Shown: piece by piece, positions 34,611 through 42,214 of the stretch
Position numbering within the stretch: position 1 is the first letter of the stretch
Layout: every line of letters begins with the position of its first letter
DNA from: Mycobacterium sp. 852002-51961_SCH5331710
Lineage (GTDB): Bacteria > Actinomycetota > Actinomycetes > Mycobacteriales > Mycobacteriaceae
Length of the DNA stretch: 64,000 nucleotides
Direction: 5' to 3'
NCBI RefSeq assembly: GCF_001665535.1
Contig: NZ_LZSQ01000069.1
Span: 1 to 64,000 of the forward strand
Made by a program: the position numbers and the translations under genes
The notes under the pieces: model-generated
What the model was told of the DNA's origin: nothing
What the model saw: only the letters and a program-made list of their open reading frames with translations
Databases searched by the model: none

Positions 34611-36044
34611 ATGGCATCAAACTACAAAAACAGCAAGAACTCTCAATCCAACGACGACGACTGGATCACCGACCTCATCCTCTCACTGTTCAAAGCGGCC
34701 GGGTATCTGCTGTGGTGGGCGGTCCTGTTCCCGGCCATCAGCATCCCGATCATCGCCAGCGTGGCGATGGCCATTACCCATGGCTCACGCGCGGGTCTGA
34801 TCATCGGTATTGCTTTCGCTGCCGCGTATGCGGGCTGGGCGTGGCTGGACCCGCGATCGTTTCACGGATGGGTCACCGAGCCGGTGCGGCGGCGCTGGTT
34901 GACCTGGTCGCGCTACACCCGCACCTGGCAATCGGTGTGCACCCTGCACGGCCTGACCGCCACACTTGGCGAACGCACCTTGGTGCCGACCTTGCAGTCG
35001 GTGCGCATCGGCAAGACGACCGACGTCCTGGCGCTGCGAGTGGTCACCGGCCACTCCCTGGCTGATTGGCACAAGCAATCCGAGGCGCTAGCCGCCGCCT
35101 GGCGTGCCGACCGGATCGCCATCCGCGCGACCGCGCCCGGAGAGCTACGCATCACCCTGATGCGCGGCGACGTGCTGGCCGACCCGATTGCCCTGCCCAT
35201 GCCCACGACGGCGACTGCGGTGGATGTGGGGTCGGTGCGGGTCGGGATCACCGAAACCCGCCACTGGTGGCACCTACCTCTGCTTGGCCACCACCTGCTC
35301 GTGGCTGGCGCGACCGGCGCGGGGAAAGGTTCAGTGTTGTGGTCACTGATCGCTGGCCTCGCCCCCGCCGTGAAAACCGGACAAGTGCGGCTCTGCGTCA
35401 TCGACCCGAAAGGCGGCATGGAACTGGGCGCCGGAGCACCCATGTTCACGGTGTTCACCCACGACGCCACTGGCACCACCCTGTACCTGCTGCGGCAACT
35501 AGTGGAGGTGATGCACGCCCGCGCCAATCGGTTACGGGGCAAGACGCGCATGCACACCCCGACTCCGACTGAGCCGTTATTCGTGGTGGTGATCGATGAG
35601 ATCGCCGCGCTGACTGCGTATGTGACCGACCGCAAGGTGCGCAGCGAAATTGAACAGCTGTTGGGCCTGCTGCTCTCCCAAGGCCGGGCCGTCGGCATTT
35701 CGGTGGTGGCAGCGGTGCAAGATCCGGCCAAAGACACCCTGCCGGTGCGGCAGCTGTTTACCGTGCGAATCGGGTTGCGGTTGACCGAAGCCACCCAAAC
35801 CACCATGGTTTTGGGCCAGGGCGCCCGCGACGCGGGGGCCGACTGCGATCACATCCCCGACACCACTCCCGGTGTGGGCTACATGATGATCGATGGCACG
35901 GCCCAACCGGTGCGGGTACGGGCATTTCACGTCGCCGACCACGACATCGCCACTCTGGCAGCACGATTCCGGCCACCTCGTGCCGCGACCCGAACCAACC
36001 AGTCCAACAGCGGGCGCACCGACACCGCCCGGGGTCAACGGTGA
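34611..36044 (+). CDS. TraB-type FtsK/SpoIIIE DNA translocase
   Basis: A 477-residue motor protein with two predicted membrane segments at about residues 28-55 and 60-79. The Walker A loop is GATGAGKGS (233-241) and Walker B is LFVVVIDEI (323-331); the FtsK motor carries the LLLSQGRAVGISVVAAVQDP segment. In AICEs this single protein moves double-stranded DNA between hyphal or cell partners. It has no obvious Xer or relaxase domain. The following RepSA-type gene overlaps it by GTGA. Confidence 0.9.
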   Translation: MASNYKNSKNSQSNDDDWITDLILSLFKAAGYLLWWAVLFPAISIPIIASVAMAITHGSRAGLIIGIAFAAAYAGWAWLDPRSFHGWVTEPVRRRWLTWSRYTRTWQSVCTLHGLTATLGERTLVPTLQSVRIGKTTDVLALRVVTGHSLADWHKQSEALAAAWRADRIAIRATAPGELRITLMRGDVLADPIALPMPTTATAVDVGSVRVGITETRHWWHLPLLGHHLLVAGATGAGKGSVLWSLIAGLAPAVKTGQVRLCVIDPKGGMELGAGAPMFTVFTHDATGTTLYLLRQLVEVMHARANRLRGKTRMHTPTPTEPLFVVVIDEIAALTAYVTDRKVRSEIEQLLGLLLSQGRAVGISVVAAVQDPAKDTLPVRQLFTVRIGLRLTEATQTTMVLGQGARDAGADCDHIPDTTPGVGYMMIDGTAQPVRVRAFHVADHDIATLAARFRPPRAATRTNQSNSGRTDTARGQR

Positions 36045-37546
36045 CTACTGCAACGACAGCCCCCACGCTGGTGTTGCCCGGGGTTCCCGGCTCGATCGAC
36101 ACCAATGCGGTGGTGGATCAGATGGTGCGCCGCGCGTCCTCGACGGGGTTCGAATCGTGGTGGCGGCGCGCGGAATCTGTTGGCTTCTGCGCCCACCCCA
36201 TCCAACTCAGAGGTACCGACGAGATAGGCCGCGATCGGGTGGTGTGGACACGGTGCAACAACCGCCGCGCACAGGTATGCCCATCGTGCTCAGACCTGTA
36301 CGCCCGCGACACGTGGCAGCTCGTGCACGCTGGCACCGCCGGCGGCCACCACAACATCCCCGCAGCAGTGGCCGATCGTCCGCAGGTGTTCGTCACCCTC
36401 ACCGCACCTAGCTACGGGCCTGTTCACGCCGCCGCGCGTGCAGGCGACAAGAAGCAGCGTGTGTGTCGCGACCACCACCACACTGGCGGCTACCGCCGAT
36501 GCCCGCATGGAAAACCACTGTGGTGCAGCACAACCCACGGCGAAGGTGATATCTATGCGGGACAGCCGATCTGCGCGGACTGCTACGACTACACCGGGCA
36601 TGTCCTGTTCACATGGCACCTGCCCGAACTGTGGCGACGCTTCACCATCACCCTGCGACGCACACTGCGCCGAGAGCTACGTGCTTCGGGCGCCGACCCG
36701 GATGCGGTGCAGGTCAGCTTCATCAAAGTCGTCGAACTGCAAGCCCGGCTCATCCCGCACATTCATGCCCTGATCCGCCTCGACCCGCCCGACAGCGATG
36801 ACTCTGGCGGTCATGACTGGCATGCGCCCCTTGCGGCAACCGAACTGGCCACCATCATCCAACAGGCCGTTCGAACCGTGGCCGTGACGGTCACCGACTC
36901 ATCCTCAAATACAGCGACACGGGTGATCAGGTTCGGCACACAAGTCGACACCCAACCCATCGACAACCGGCACGCCGGCACGGACGGCTCTGCTGTGCAG
37001 GAGGATTCACCACACGGCGGGGTTCTTCCAGGCCGCCGCGTAGCTCGCTACCTCGCGAAATACGTCACCAAATCCTTAGCTGACGTCGGGATCAGCGCGC
37101 GACGCATCTCCACCGAGGCCATCGCTGACCTCGATGTCTGCGACCACGTTCGGGCGATCCTGACCGCCATCAGCCAACTCGCCGATAAGGGACTGGCCGG
37201 TGTCGGTCGGTGGCTGCACACCCTGGGCTACCGGGGCCACATCACCAGCAAATCCCGCCGCTATTCCACCACGATGACCGCGCTGCGCGAACGTCGCGCG
37301 GCCTGGACCCGTGAACAACGTTTAAAAAGCACTGCGCACCAACATGATCTCGGCCTCGACTCCACCGATGGCGATGATCTGGTGGCATGGGAATTCGATC
37401 GTGCCGGCCCCACCAGCCTCGGCGACCGGACCCTCATCTACTCCGCGGCCGTCCAACACATCCACACCCGCCGCATCGGACTGATCGAAGTCCGTGGCCA
37501 AGCCCGCAATCAACAATGGGATCCGCCAGGGGGAAGCGATGGCTGA
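36041..37546 (+). CDS. RepSA-type rolling-circle replication initiator
   Basis: A 501-residue replication initiator. It has Cys-rich zinc-binding-like segments in the first half (CPSC at 80-83 and several Cys/His at 142-181), the HUH metal site PHIHAL with H240 and H242, and the catalytic tyrosine region YLAKYVTKS (Y337, Y341). This pattern matches pSAM2 RepSA-like proteins, which support autonomous replication of the excised element. GTG start overlapping TraB. It overlaps the next small gene by 8 bp. Confidence 0.85.
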   Translation: MTTATTAPTLVLPGVPGSIDTNAVVDQMVRRASSTGFESWWRRAESVGFCAHPIQLRGTDEIGRDRVVWTRCNNRRAQVCPSCSDLYARDTWQLVHAGTAGGHHNIPAAVADRPQVFVTLTAPSYGPVHAAARAGDKKQRVCRDHHHTGGYRRCPHGKPLWCSTTHGEGDIYAGQPICADCYDYTGHVLFTWHLPELWRRFTITLRRTLRRELRASGADPDAVQVSFIKVVELQARLIPHIHALIRLDPPDSDDSGGHDWHAPLAATELATIIQQAVRTVAVTVTDSSSNTATRVIRFGTQVDTQPIDNRHAGTDGSAVQEDSPHGGVLPGRRVARYLAKYVTKSLADVGISARRISTEAIADLDVCDHVRAILTAISQLADKGLAGVGRWLHTLGYRGHITSKSRRYSTTMTALRERRAAWTREQRLKSTAHQHDLGLDSTDGDDLVAWEFDRAGPTSLGDRTLIYSAAVQHIHTRRIGLIEVRGQARNQQWDPPGGSDG

Positions 37547-37736
37547 CAGGTCCCGAGCAGCACGTGCTCGCTCCGGGTGTGACGCTCGTCCCGATGCGCC
37601 GACGGTGTCAGAGGGGGGTGTTGAAATTGTTGTGCCCAACCAATATCGACTTCCGTCCGAGGCCAACCGCGCGCTGGTACACGTGATAATGGCTGTGCGG
37701 GACCGGATGCTTGGATCAGGGAGGGGAGTGGCGTGA
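37539..37736 (+). CDS. Small hypothetical protein, possible recombination directionality factor
   Basis: A 65-residue frame starting ATG inside the end of repSA and ending in GTGA overlap with the serine recombinase. The translation contains VVPNQYRLPSEANRALVHV. I do not recognise the family. Its position between replication and recombinase genes is where an excisionase or directionality factor often sits in such elements, but there is no HTH I can point to. Confidence 0.5.
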   Translation: MADRSRAARARSGCDARPDAPTVSEGGVEIVVPNQYRLPSEANRALVHVIMAVRDRMLGSGRGVA

Positions 37737-39379
37737 GCCTGAGGTTCGCCTTCTATGGCCGAGTGAGCACGGAGGACGCTCAAGACCCGGAGGCGAGCCG
37801 CAGCTGGCAGAAGCGGCGTGCCATGGACCTGATCACTCCGCACGGCGGATTCATCGCCGCCGACTACTTCGATGTGGGACAGAGCCGTTCACTGCCGTGG
37901 AAGCGCAGGCCAGAGGCGTCACGTCTGCTTGCTGATGTCGCTTGTCGGGACCGTAGCTTTGATGCCGTAGTGATTGGGGAACCCGCCCGTGCGTTCTACG
38001 GGCCGCAGTTCGCGCTCACCTTCCCTGTCCTCACGCACTACGGAGTTGGCCTGTGGGTACCCGAGGTCGGCGGAGCGGTCGATCCCGGCTCCGAGGCACA
38101 CGACCTGGTGATGACTCTGTTCGGCGGCATGAGCAAGGGAGAGCGCGCTCGAATCCAGATGCGCGTCCGTACGGCGATGTCAGCACTCGCGCACGACACC
38201 GCCAGATATCTCGGTGGTCGACCACCCTACGGTTACCGGCTCGTCGATGCCGGCCCGCATCCAAACCCTGCCAAGGCCAATCTTGGGCAGCGGCTTCACC
38301 GCCTCGAACCCGACCCCGCGACATCTTCGGTCGTCGAGCGGATCTACCGCATGTACGCCGACGGAGCGGGCCTGCGCTATATCGCGCAACGGCTCACCGA
38401 CGATGGTGTACCGTCACCGAGCCAGTACGACCCGGCACGGAATCGGCATCGTGACCCACGAGGATGGTCCCATTCGGCGATCCGCGCGATACTCGACAAC
38501 CCGGCGTACCGCGGTATCCGTGTTTGGGGCAAGCAGGAGAAATACGAGGTTCTGGTCAACCCCGATGATGTCGCTGCGGGGTATGAGACTCGTATGCGGT
38601 GGCGTGATGAGGCCGACTGGATCGCACCAGAACGCCGCACGCATGAAGCGCTGATCCGTGACGAACTAGCGCAGGCTGTTCGTCTTCGGATGCAGGCGCG
38701 GCGGGGTCCCGGTCTTGTTTGCAGCAGAGAGTCAACAGTGCCATATGCACTGCGTGGGCTGCTGTTCTGTGCCGCATGTGGACGGCGGATGCAGGGCGCT
38801 GCCCGCGCCGGGAAGCGAACAACACGCATCCTCTACCGTTGTGAGCTCGGTAAGTCGCGTTCGGTACCCGCGGACCTGAGTGATCACCCGCGCACCGTCT
38901 ACCTCCGTGAAGATGAGGTGACTGCGCGACTTGACGAATGGATCGCCACCCTGGCCGATCCGGCCGACTTGGCACGCGGGCAAGACGCGGACCCGGTAGC
39001 AGGGGCTGGCTACGCGGCCTTGCGGCGCCAGCTCAGCGAGGCGAATGCGAAGGTTGCTGCTCTGGTTACCGCCGTGGAGTCTGGTGTGGCCGTTGAGGAT
39101 TTGACTGTTGCATTGCGCCGCCGCACCGCCGAGCGCGACGAGCTGAAGGTCCGTCTTGAGCAAGCGGAGCGACCTCGCGTCATGACTGCCGCACAAATCA
39201 GCGAGTTGGTTGAGGAATTGGGCGGGCTGTCAGCAGTGCTTGGTGAGGCAACCGGGGCGGAACGCGCTCAGGTATACGCAAGCCTGGGCCTGCGCCTCGA
39301 CTACGACCCGCATCTTCAGCGAGTCACGGCGACTGCCGACTTAAGTCGTGTCGCCGGACGTGTCCGAGGGGGGACTTGA
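37733..39379 (+). CDS. Large serine recombinase (site-specific integrase)
   Basis: A 548-residue serine integrase. The resolvase-type catalytic domain begins FYGRVST with nucleophile S12. The recombinase domain follows around residues 155-300 (GRPPYGYR, GWSHSAIRAILDNPAYRG). A zinc ribbon begins FCAACGRRM and the C-terminal helices form a coiled-coil-like stretch. It is the predicted integrase of the AICE-like element. Its last codons and stop fall within the left 28-bp repeat (39360-39387), so its 3' end is formed by tRNA-Leu-derived DNA. Confidence 0.9.
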   Translation: MSLRFAFYGRVSTEDAQDPEASRSWQKRRAMDLITPHGGFIAADYFDVGQSRSLPWKRRPEASRLLADVACRDRSFDAVVIGEPARAFYGPQFALTFPVLTHYGVGLWVPEVGGAVDPGSEAHDLVMTLFGGMSKGERARIQMRVRTAMSALAHDTARYLGGRPPYGYRLVDAGPHPNPAKANLGQRLHRLEPDPATSSVVERIYRMYADGAGLRYIAQRLTDDGVPSPSQYDPARNRHRDPRGWSHSAIRAILDNPAYRGIRVWGKQEKYEVLVNPDDVAAGYETRMRWRDEADWIAPERRTHEALIRDELAQAVRLRMQARRGPGLVCSRESTVPYALRGLLFCAACGRRMQGAARAGKRTTRILYRCELGKSRSVPADLSDHPRTVYLREDEVTARLDEWIATLADPADLARGQDADPVAGAGYAALRRQLSEANAKVAALVTAVESGVAVEDLTVALRRRTAERDELKVRLEQAERPRVMTAAQISELVEELGGLSAVLGEATGAERAQVYASLGLRLDYDPHLQRVTATADLSRVAGRVRGGT

Positions 39380-39387
39380 ACCCCCAC
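39360..39387. repeat. Left attachment site (attL), 28-bp core
   Basis: This 28-bp sequence is identical to 50208-50235, the 3' end of tRNA-Leu: it begins GTGTCCGAGG and ends AACCCCCAC. It marks the left junction of the satellite. The stop codon of the serine recombinase lies within it, at 39377-39379. Confidence 0.92.
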
Positions 39388-39477
39388 AGAGCTACCTGGT
39401 CAGGGCGTAAAAACCGCGTTGAACTGCTGAAATACATCACGGTAGTTCACTCTGGCTATCTGATTTTCAGGCAAGTT

Positions 39478-39498
39478 TGTGTCCAAAACGTGTCCAAG
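39478..39498. promoter_or_regulatory. Candidate integrase arm-type sites, left arm
   Basis: TGTGTCCAAA at 39478-39487 and CGTGTCCAAG at 39489-39498, 11 bp apart, about 90 bp inside the left core. The same pair with the same 11-bp spacing occurs at 50117-50137 by the right core, which suits arm-binding sites of a tyrosine integrase. Confidence 0.5.
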
Positions 39499-39501
39499 AG
39501 G

Positions 39502-39537
39502 GTGGCCCCACCCGTGCCACTCAACGGGTGGGGCCAC
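39502..39537 (-). terminator. Strong hairpin terminator at the end of the head-gene operon
   Basis: A perfect 14-bp stem (39502-39515 with 39524-39537, GTGGCCCCACCCGT and its complement) encloses an 8-base loop. It lies downstream of the last head gene on the minus strand, so it most likely ends the morphogenesis transcript and isolates the element from its neighbour. No clear U tract is present, as is common in mycobacteria. Confidence 0.65.
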
Positions 39538-39592
39538 TGGCGCGCAGCCGGGGGGAGATACCGGACATACCGGGCACCCGGCCACGGCCCGT

Positions 39593-39964
39593 CTACATCA
39601 CGTTTTGTGTGATGAGTTCGTAGTGGTGCAGCCGGCCGCGGAGCATGTGCCGCTCCACAGTGCCGTCCACGTACAGGCCGGGGCCGCTGACCGAGGGGTC
39701 GGTGACGATGTGTCCACCCTTAGGCCACGACAGCCGCAGCTTGTCGCCGATGTCTGGGGGGATGTTCGCCACGGGGGCCAGGATGACCCGGTAGCGGGAG
39801 ATGACCAGATCACGGCCGGAGGTCAGCACGGCATCGGTATTGAGCGCGATGATCGCGGCCGGGGCGGCGGCGGTTTTCTGCCATTCCAGGATCGGATTGC
39901 CGCGTGTGTCCGTCTCTCCGGTGTCGACCTGCATCCACACGTCAACGCGGTCGTGGAGGATCAC
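39593..39964 (-). CDS. Phage head closure / head-tail connector protein
   Basis: A 123-residue protein beginning MILHDRVDVWMQVDTGETD, with the beta-rich composition and position of head-completion or stopper proteins. It is the last morphogenesis gene, before the terminator. It overlaps the upstream connector gene by ATGA. No tail gene follows it, which is what makes the element unusual. The specific family is inferred from order. Confidence 0.65.
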   Translation of the reverse strand: MILHDRVDVWMQVDTGETDTRGNPILEWQKTAAAPAAIIALNTDAVLTSGRDLVISRYRVILAPVANIPPDIGDKLRLSWPKGGHIVTDPSVSGPGLYVDGTVERHMLRGRLHHYELITQNVM

Positions 39965-40272
39965 ATCGCCCGCTTTCTGTACCGGTTCAACACGTACGTT
40001 TCGGCGAGATTCCAGCCTTGCCAGCAGCCACGGATACCGACATTGCCCACGGTGGTATCGAGCTGTTCGGGGTTGGCAACGAGGCGGGCCGAGGCGGTGG
40101 TGATGACCGCCGAGAGTTCATCATTCGGGACGTTGCCGGTGAACCCGTTGCTCCGCACGTATGCCTTGACCATGACCGTCACGACGGGCACAACCTCCTC
40201 CGCCAGGGCGACAAGCGTGGTGTCGCCGCCCTGGCCGAGGAAGTCTGCGACCGTCTGGCCGTCGACCGCCAC
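39961..40272 (-). CDS. Phage head-tail connector (gp6-like)
   Basis: A 103-residue, mostly helical protein: VADFLGQGGDTTLVALAEEV, then AVITTASARLVANPEQL and YVLNRYRKRAM. Position directly after the major capsid gene and its size suit the gp6-like adaptor that caps the portal. The GTG start lies 2 bp beyond the capsid stop (TAA). A longer open frame upstream is a shadow of the capsid gene. It overlaps the closure protein gene by 4 bp. Confidence 0.7.
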   Translation of the reverse strand: MAVDGQTVADFLGQGGDTTLVALAEEVVPVVTVMVKAYVRSNGFTGNVPNDELSAVITTASARLVANPEQLDTTVGNVGIRGCWQGWNLAETYVLNRYRKRAM

Positions 40273-40274
40273 GC

Positions 40275-41117
40275 TTACGTACCGGCGGTGAGCAGGGTAA
40301 CGGCCTTGTCCTGCAACAGGGCCACGTCGTAGCGCGTCACGACACGGATTCCAACTGAGTCGTAGTCGCCCCAGGTCTGGTCGAGGATCTTCACCTCGGC
40401 GTCGACGTCGCGGGCAACAACCACCTTGGAGAAGTCCACCAGGGCGGCGGTGACCGCGGGGACATTGTCGGTGATGATGACCGGCAGACCCAGCAGCTGG
40501 AACGCGGTGCCGTTCTGCACCGTCGAGGGATCGAACACATAGCGGGCGTCCGTATCGCCGACCTTGATCTTGCGGAACGCGTTGAACGTGGCCGAGTTCA
40601 TCGCCCAATGGGTGGGGGTGACGTGGTTGGCCTGCGCGGTGGCGATCCCGTCGATCAGGGAATCGATGTCCTCGAGGTCGATGGATCCCTCGGCGATGCC
40701 GTCAGCCTGCAGAATGCCGGTGATCTCGTTGGCGCCGAATCCGTTCCACAGGGCCGCGTCGAGCGCATGGGACACGTCGGTGACGAGGCGCTGCCGCAGC
40801 ACCGCTTCCAGCCCGATCACGGACTGGCGGATCATTTCATTGCTCACCCGAACCAAGACTTTCAGCGATTTCAACGACGACGGCAAGAGCTCTACCTCGT
40901 CGAAATCCACTGAGCCATCAGTGATCTGGGAGCCCTCCGAGACGAACCCTGCGGTGACACCGGACGCGATGCGCGGAACCCGAACCGGCGAAGCCGAGTT
41001 CAGGATCGTCGGGCCGGCCGACAGGAACGTGGACTGCTGTTCAAGGGGCTGCACCAGAAGCGATGCAACCTCGGACTGGAGGAGAGTGGTATTCCCACTG
41101 GTAACTTCAATAGCCAT
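40275..41117 (-). CDS. Major capsid protein (HK97 fold)
   Basis: A 280-residue protein starting MAIEVTSGNTT after GAAAGGCGG. Segments such as VRVPRIASGVTAGFVSEG and VLVRVSNEMIRQSV, then NGFGANEITGIL, are typical of HK97-type capsid subunits in short-headed actinophages and prophages. No separate protease gene was found. It follows a scaffold-like gene, as expected. It would form the satellite's own prohead, in contrast to satellites that use helper capsids. Confidence 0.85.
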   Translation of the reverse strand: MAIEVTSGNTTLLQSEVASLLVQPLEQQSTFLSAGPTILNSASPVRVPRIASGVTAGFVSEGSQITDGSVDFDEVELLPSSLKSLKVLVRVSNEMIRQSVIGLEAVLRQRLVTDVSHALDAALWNGFGANEITGILQADGIAEGSIDLEDIDSLIDGIATAQANHVTPTHWAMNSATFNAFRKIKVGDTDARYVFDPSTVQNGTAFQLLGLPVIITDNVPAVTAALVDFSKVVVARDVDAEVKILDQTWGDYDSVGIRVVTRYDVALLQDKAVTLLTAGT

Positions 41118-41211
41118 TATTTGGCCGCCTTTCAACAGGATTGGGAGATGCTTCGGCGACCAGGCCAAAAGATAGGGGGGTAGGGCGACCAGGCCCTACC
41201 CCCTGAGTTTA

Positions 41212-41643
41212 CTACAGTGAACGCAGACGGTCCATAAGGCTGAACTCTGCGGTCTTCTCACCTTTATGGCCCTGCCCGATATCGCCGACCGGGCGGCGGG
41301 ACTCAAGGTGCGGTTTCGCTTCTAGCAGCGCATCGATCGCCGCTGTCAACGTCTCCGGATCGTCGAGGTGCGCGGCGTCGTACGGCAGATCTGTCGGATC
41401 AGCCAACCGACCGGTAGCGCGGACGAGTTCGACGTGTAGCCGTTGGGCGTAGCCGCTAGCCCGCTGACGGTACTTCCCGTTCTCCTGGCGTAACTCCTCG
41501 ACGATCCGGCGGGGATACATGTCCTCCGGTGTCGGTTCTGCCTCGTCGGGGCTATCCACATCGGGAGCGGTCGGATCTGCGGCCACCTCGGTCGTCTCCG
41601 ACGAATTGGTTTCGGGTTGTGTTTCATCAACTTGCTCTTGCAT
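41212..41643 (-). CDS. Putative scaffolding protein
   Basis: A 143-residue, strongly acidic protein: an N-terminal Glu/Asp/Thr-rich region, a basic helical centre (PRRIVEELRQENGKYRQRASG), and a charged C-terminus. Position between the minor head protein and the capsid protein, together with the composition, suits a phage scaffold. It overlaps the minor head gene by 17 bp. Confidence 0.7.
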   Translation of the reverse strand: MQEQVDETQPETNSSETTEVAADPTAPDVDSPDEAEPTPEDMYPRRIVEELRQENGKYRQRASGYAQRLHVELVRATGRLADPTDLPYDAAHLDDPETLTAAIDALLEAKPHLESRRPVGDIGQGHKGEKTAEFSLMDRLRSL

Positions 41644-42214
41644 ATCGTTCTAACCTCCGTGTGTATTGGGTTGATTGGATGTTTTCGGCCCACACCGGGC
41701 GGGGCACGCAAGCGCAGCCGGGGTGGGTTTGGAATGGGTGTTCGGCGGGCCAGATTCGGCCTTCGCGCCACCACCACCGGCAGAGCTGGCACGGATCGCT
41801 ATCCATGTGCCGTGTCCAGCCCTTAGTCAGTCCTGATTCGCGGATCGAGTCGGAGTAGGTGCGGGCGGCGGTGTTTAGTGGCTCAGCGCGCCCGAGGCGG
41901 CCGACGATCTTCTCGGGCACCTCGGATGCCCTGGCGGTGTCCAACAGCGTTGTAGCGGCTTTGGTGAGCCGTTCTACGTCATCCACTGGTGCCAGCCCGA
42001 TCACCGGTATCGCTTTCTGGAAGGCGACGGTTGCCTCGGCGGCGAACGCAACCTCGGCCAGTGCAGCGGCTTGGGCGTTGTAGCCCGCGATGATCGCGGC
42101 CAGCGCACCGACGAATAGGCCATCGCCGAGAACAGATACATTTGCCCAGAGGGCGATAGCGGCCGCCTCACTCTCAGCCGCTAACGCCAGCAGGGTTTCC
42201 TGATATGGCGTCAC
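41627..42214 (-). CDS. MuF-like minor head protein
   Basis: A 195-residue protein with a helical N-terminus and a C-terminal signature SDPCQLCRWWWREGRIWPA followed by HPGCACVPRP, as in MuF/VG15-type minor head proteins. These are packaged in small numbers and can help head assembly. It starts at GTG overlapping the portal stop by one base. A Cys/His cluster may bind metal. Confidence 0.7.
   Translation of the reverse strand: MTPYQETLLALAAESEAAAIALWANVSVLGDGLFVGALAAIIAGYNAQAAALAEVAFAAEATVAFQKAIPVIGLAPVDDVERLTKAATTLLDTARASEVPEKIVGRLGRAEPLNTAARTYSDSIRESGLTKGWTRHMDSDPCQLCRWWWREGRIWPAEHPFQTHPGCACVPRPVWAENIQSTQYTRRLERYARAS

Larger units (their letters stand above)
32090..39379. mobile_element. AICE-like integrative and conjugative element
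   Basis: The gene set matches actinomycete integrative and conjugative elements: HD and Nudix proteins, an XRE regulator, an SCO3933-like protein, TraB/FtsK translocase, RepSA-type initiator and an integrase. Here the integrase is of the serine type. The left boundary is not resolved: gene content starts at about 32090, and an IS110 remnant lies to its left. The right end touches or overlaps the tRNA-derived repeat at 39360-39387. All genes appear intact, so the element may still be mobile. Confidence 0.75.

Noticed and set aside
36041..37546. Conjugative relaxase
   Set aside because: The HUH motif and YLAKY tyrosines sit in a protein whose Cys-rich layout and place between traB and the integrase match RepSA-type replication initiators better.
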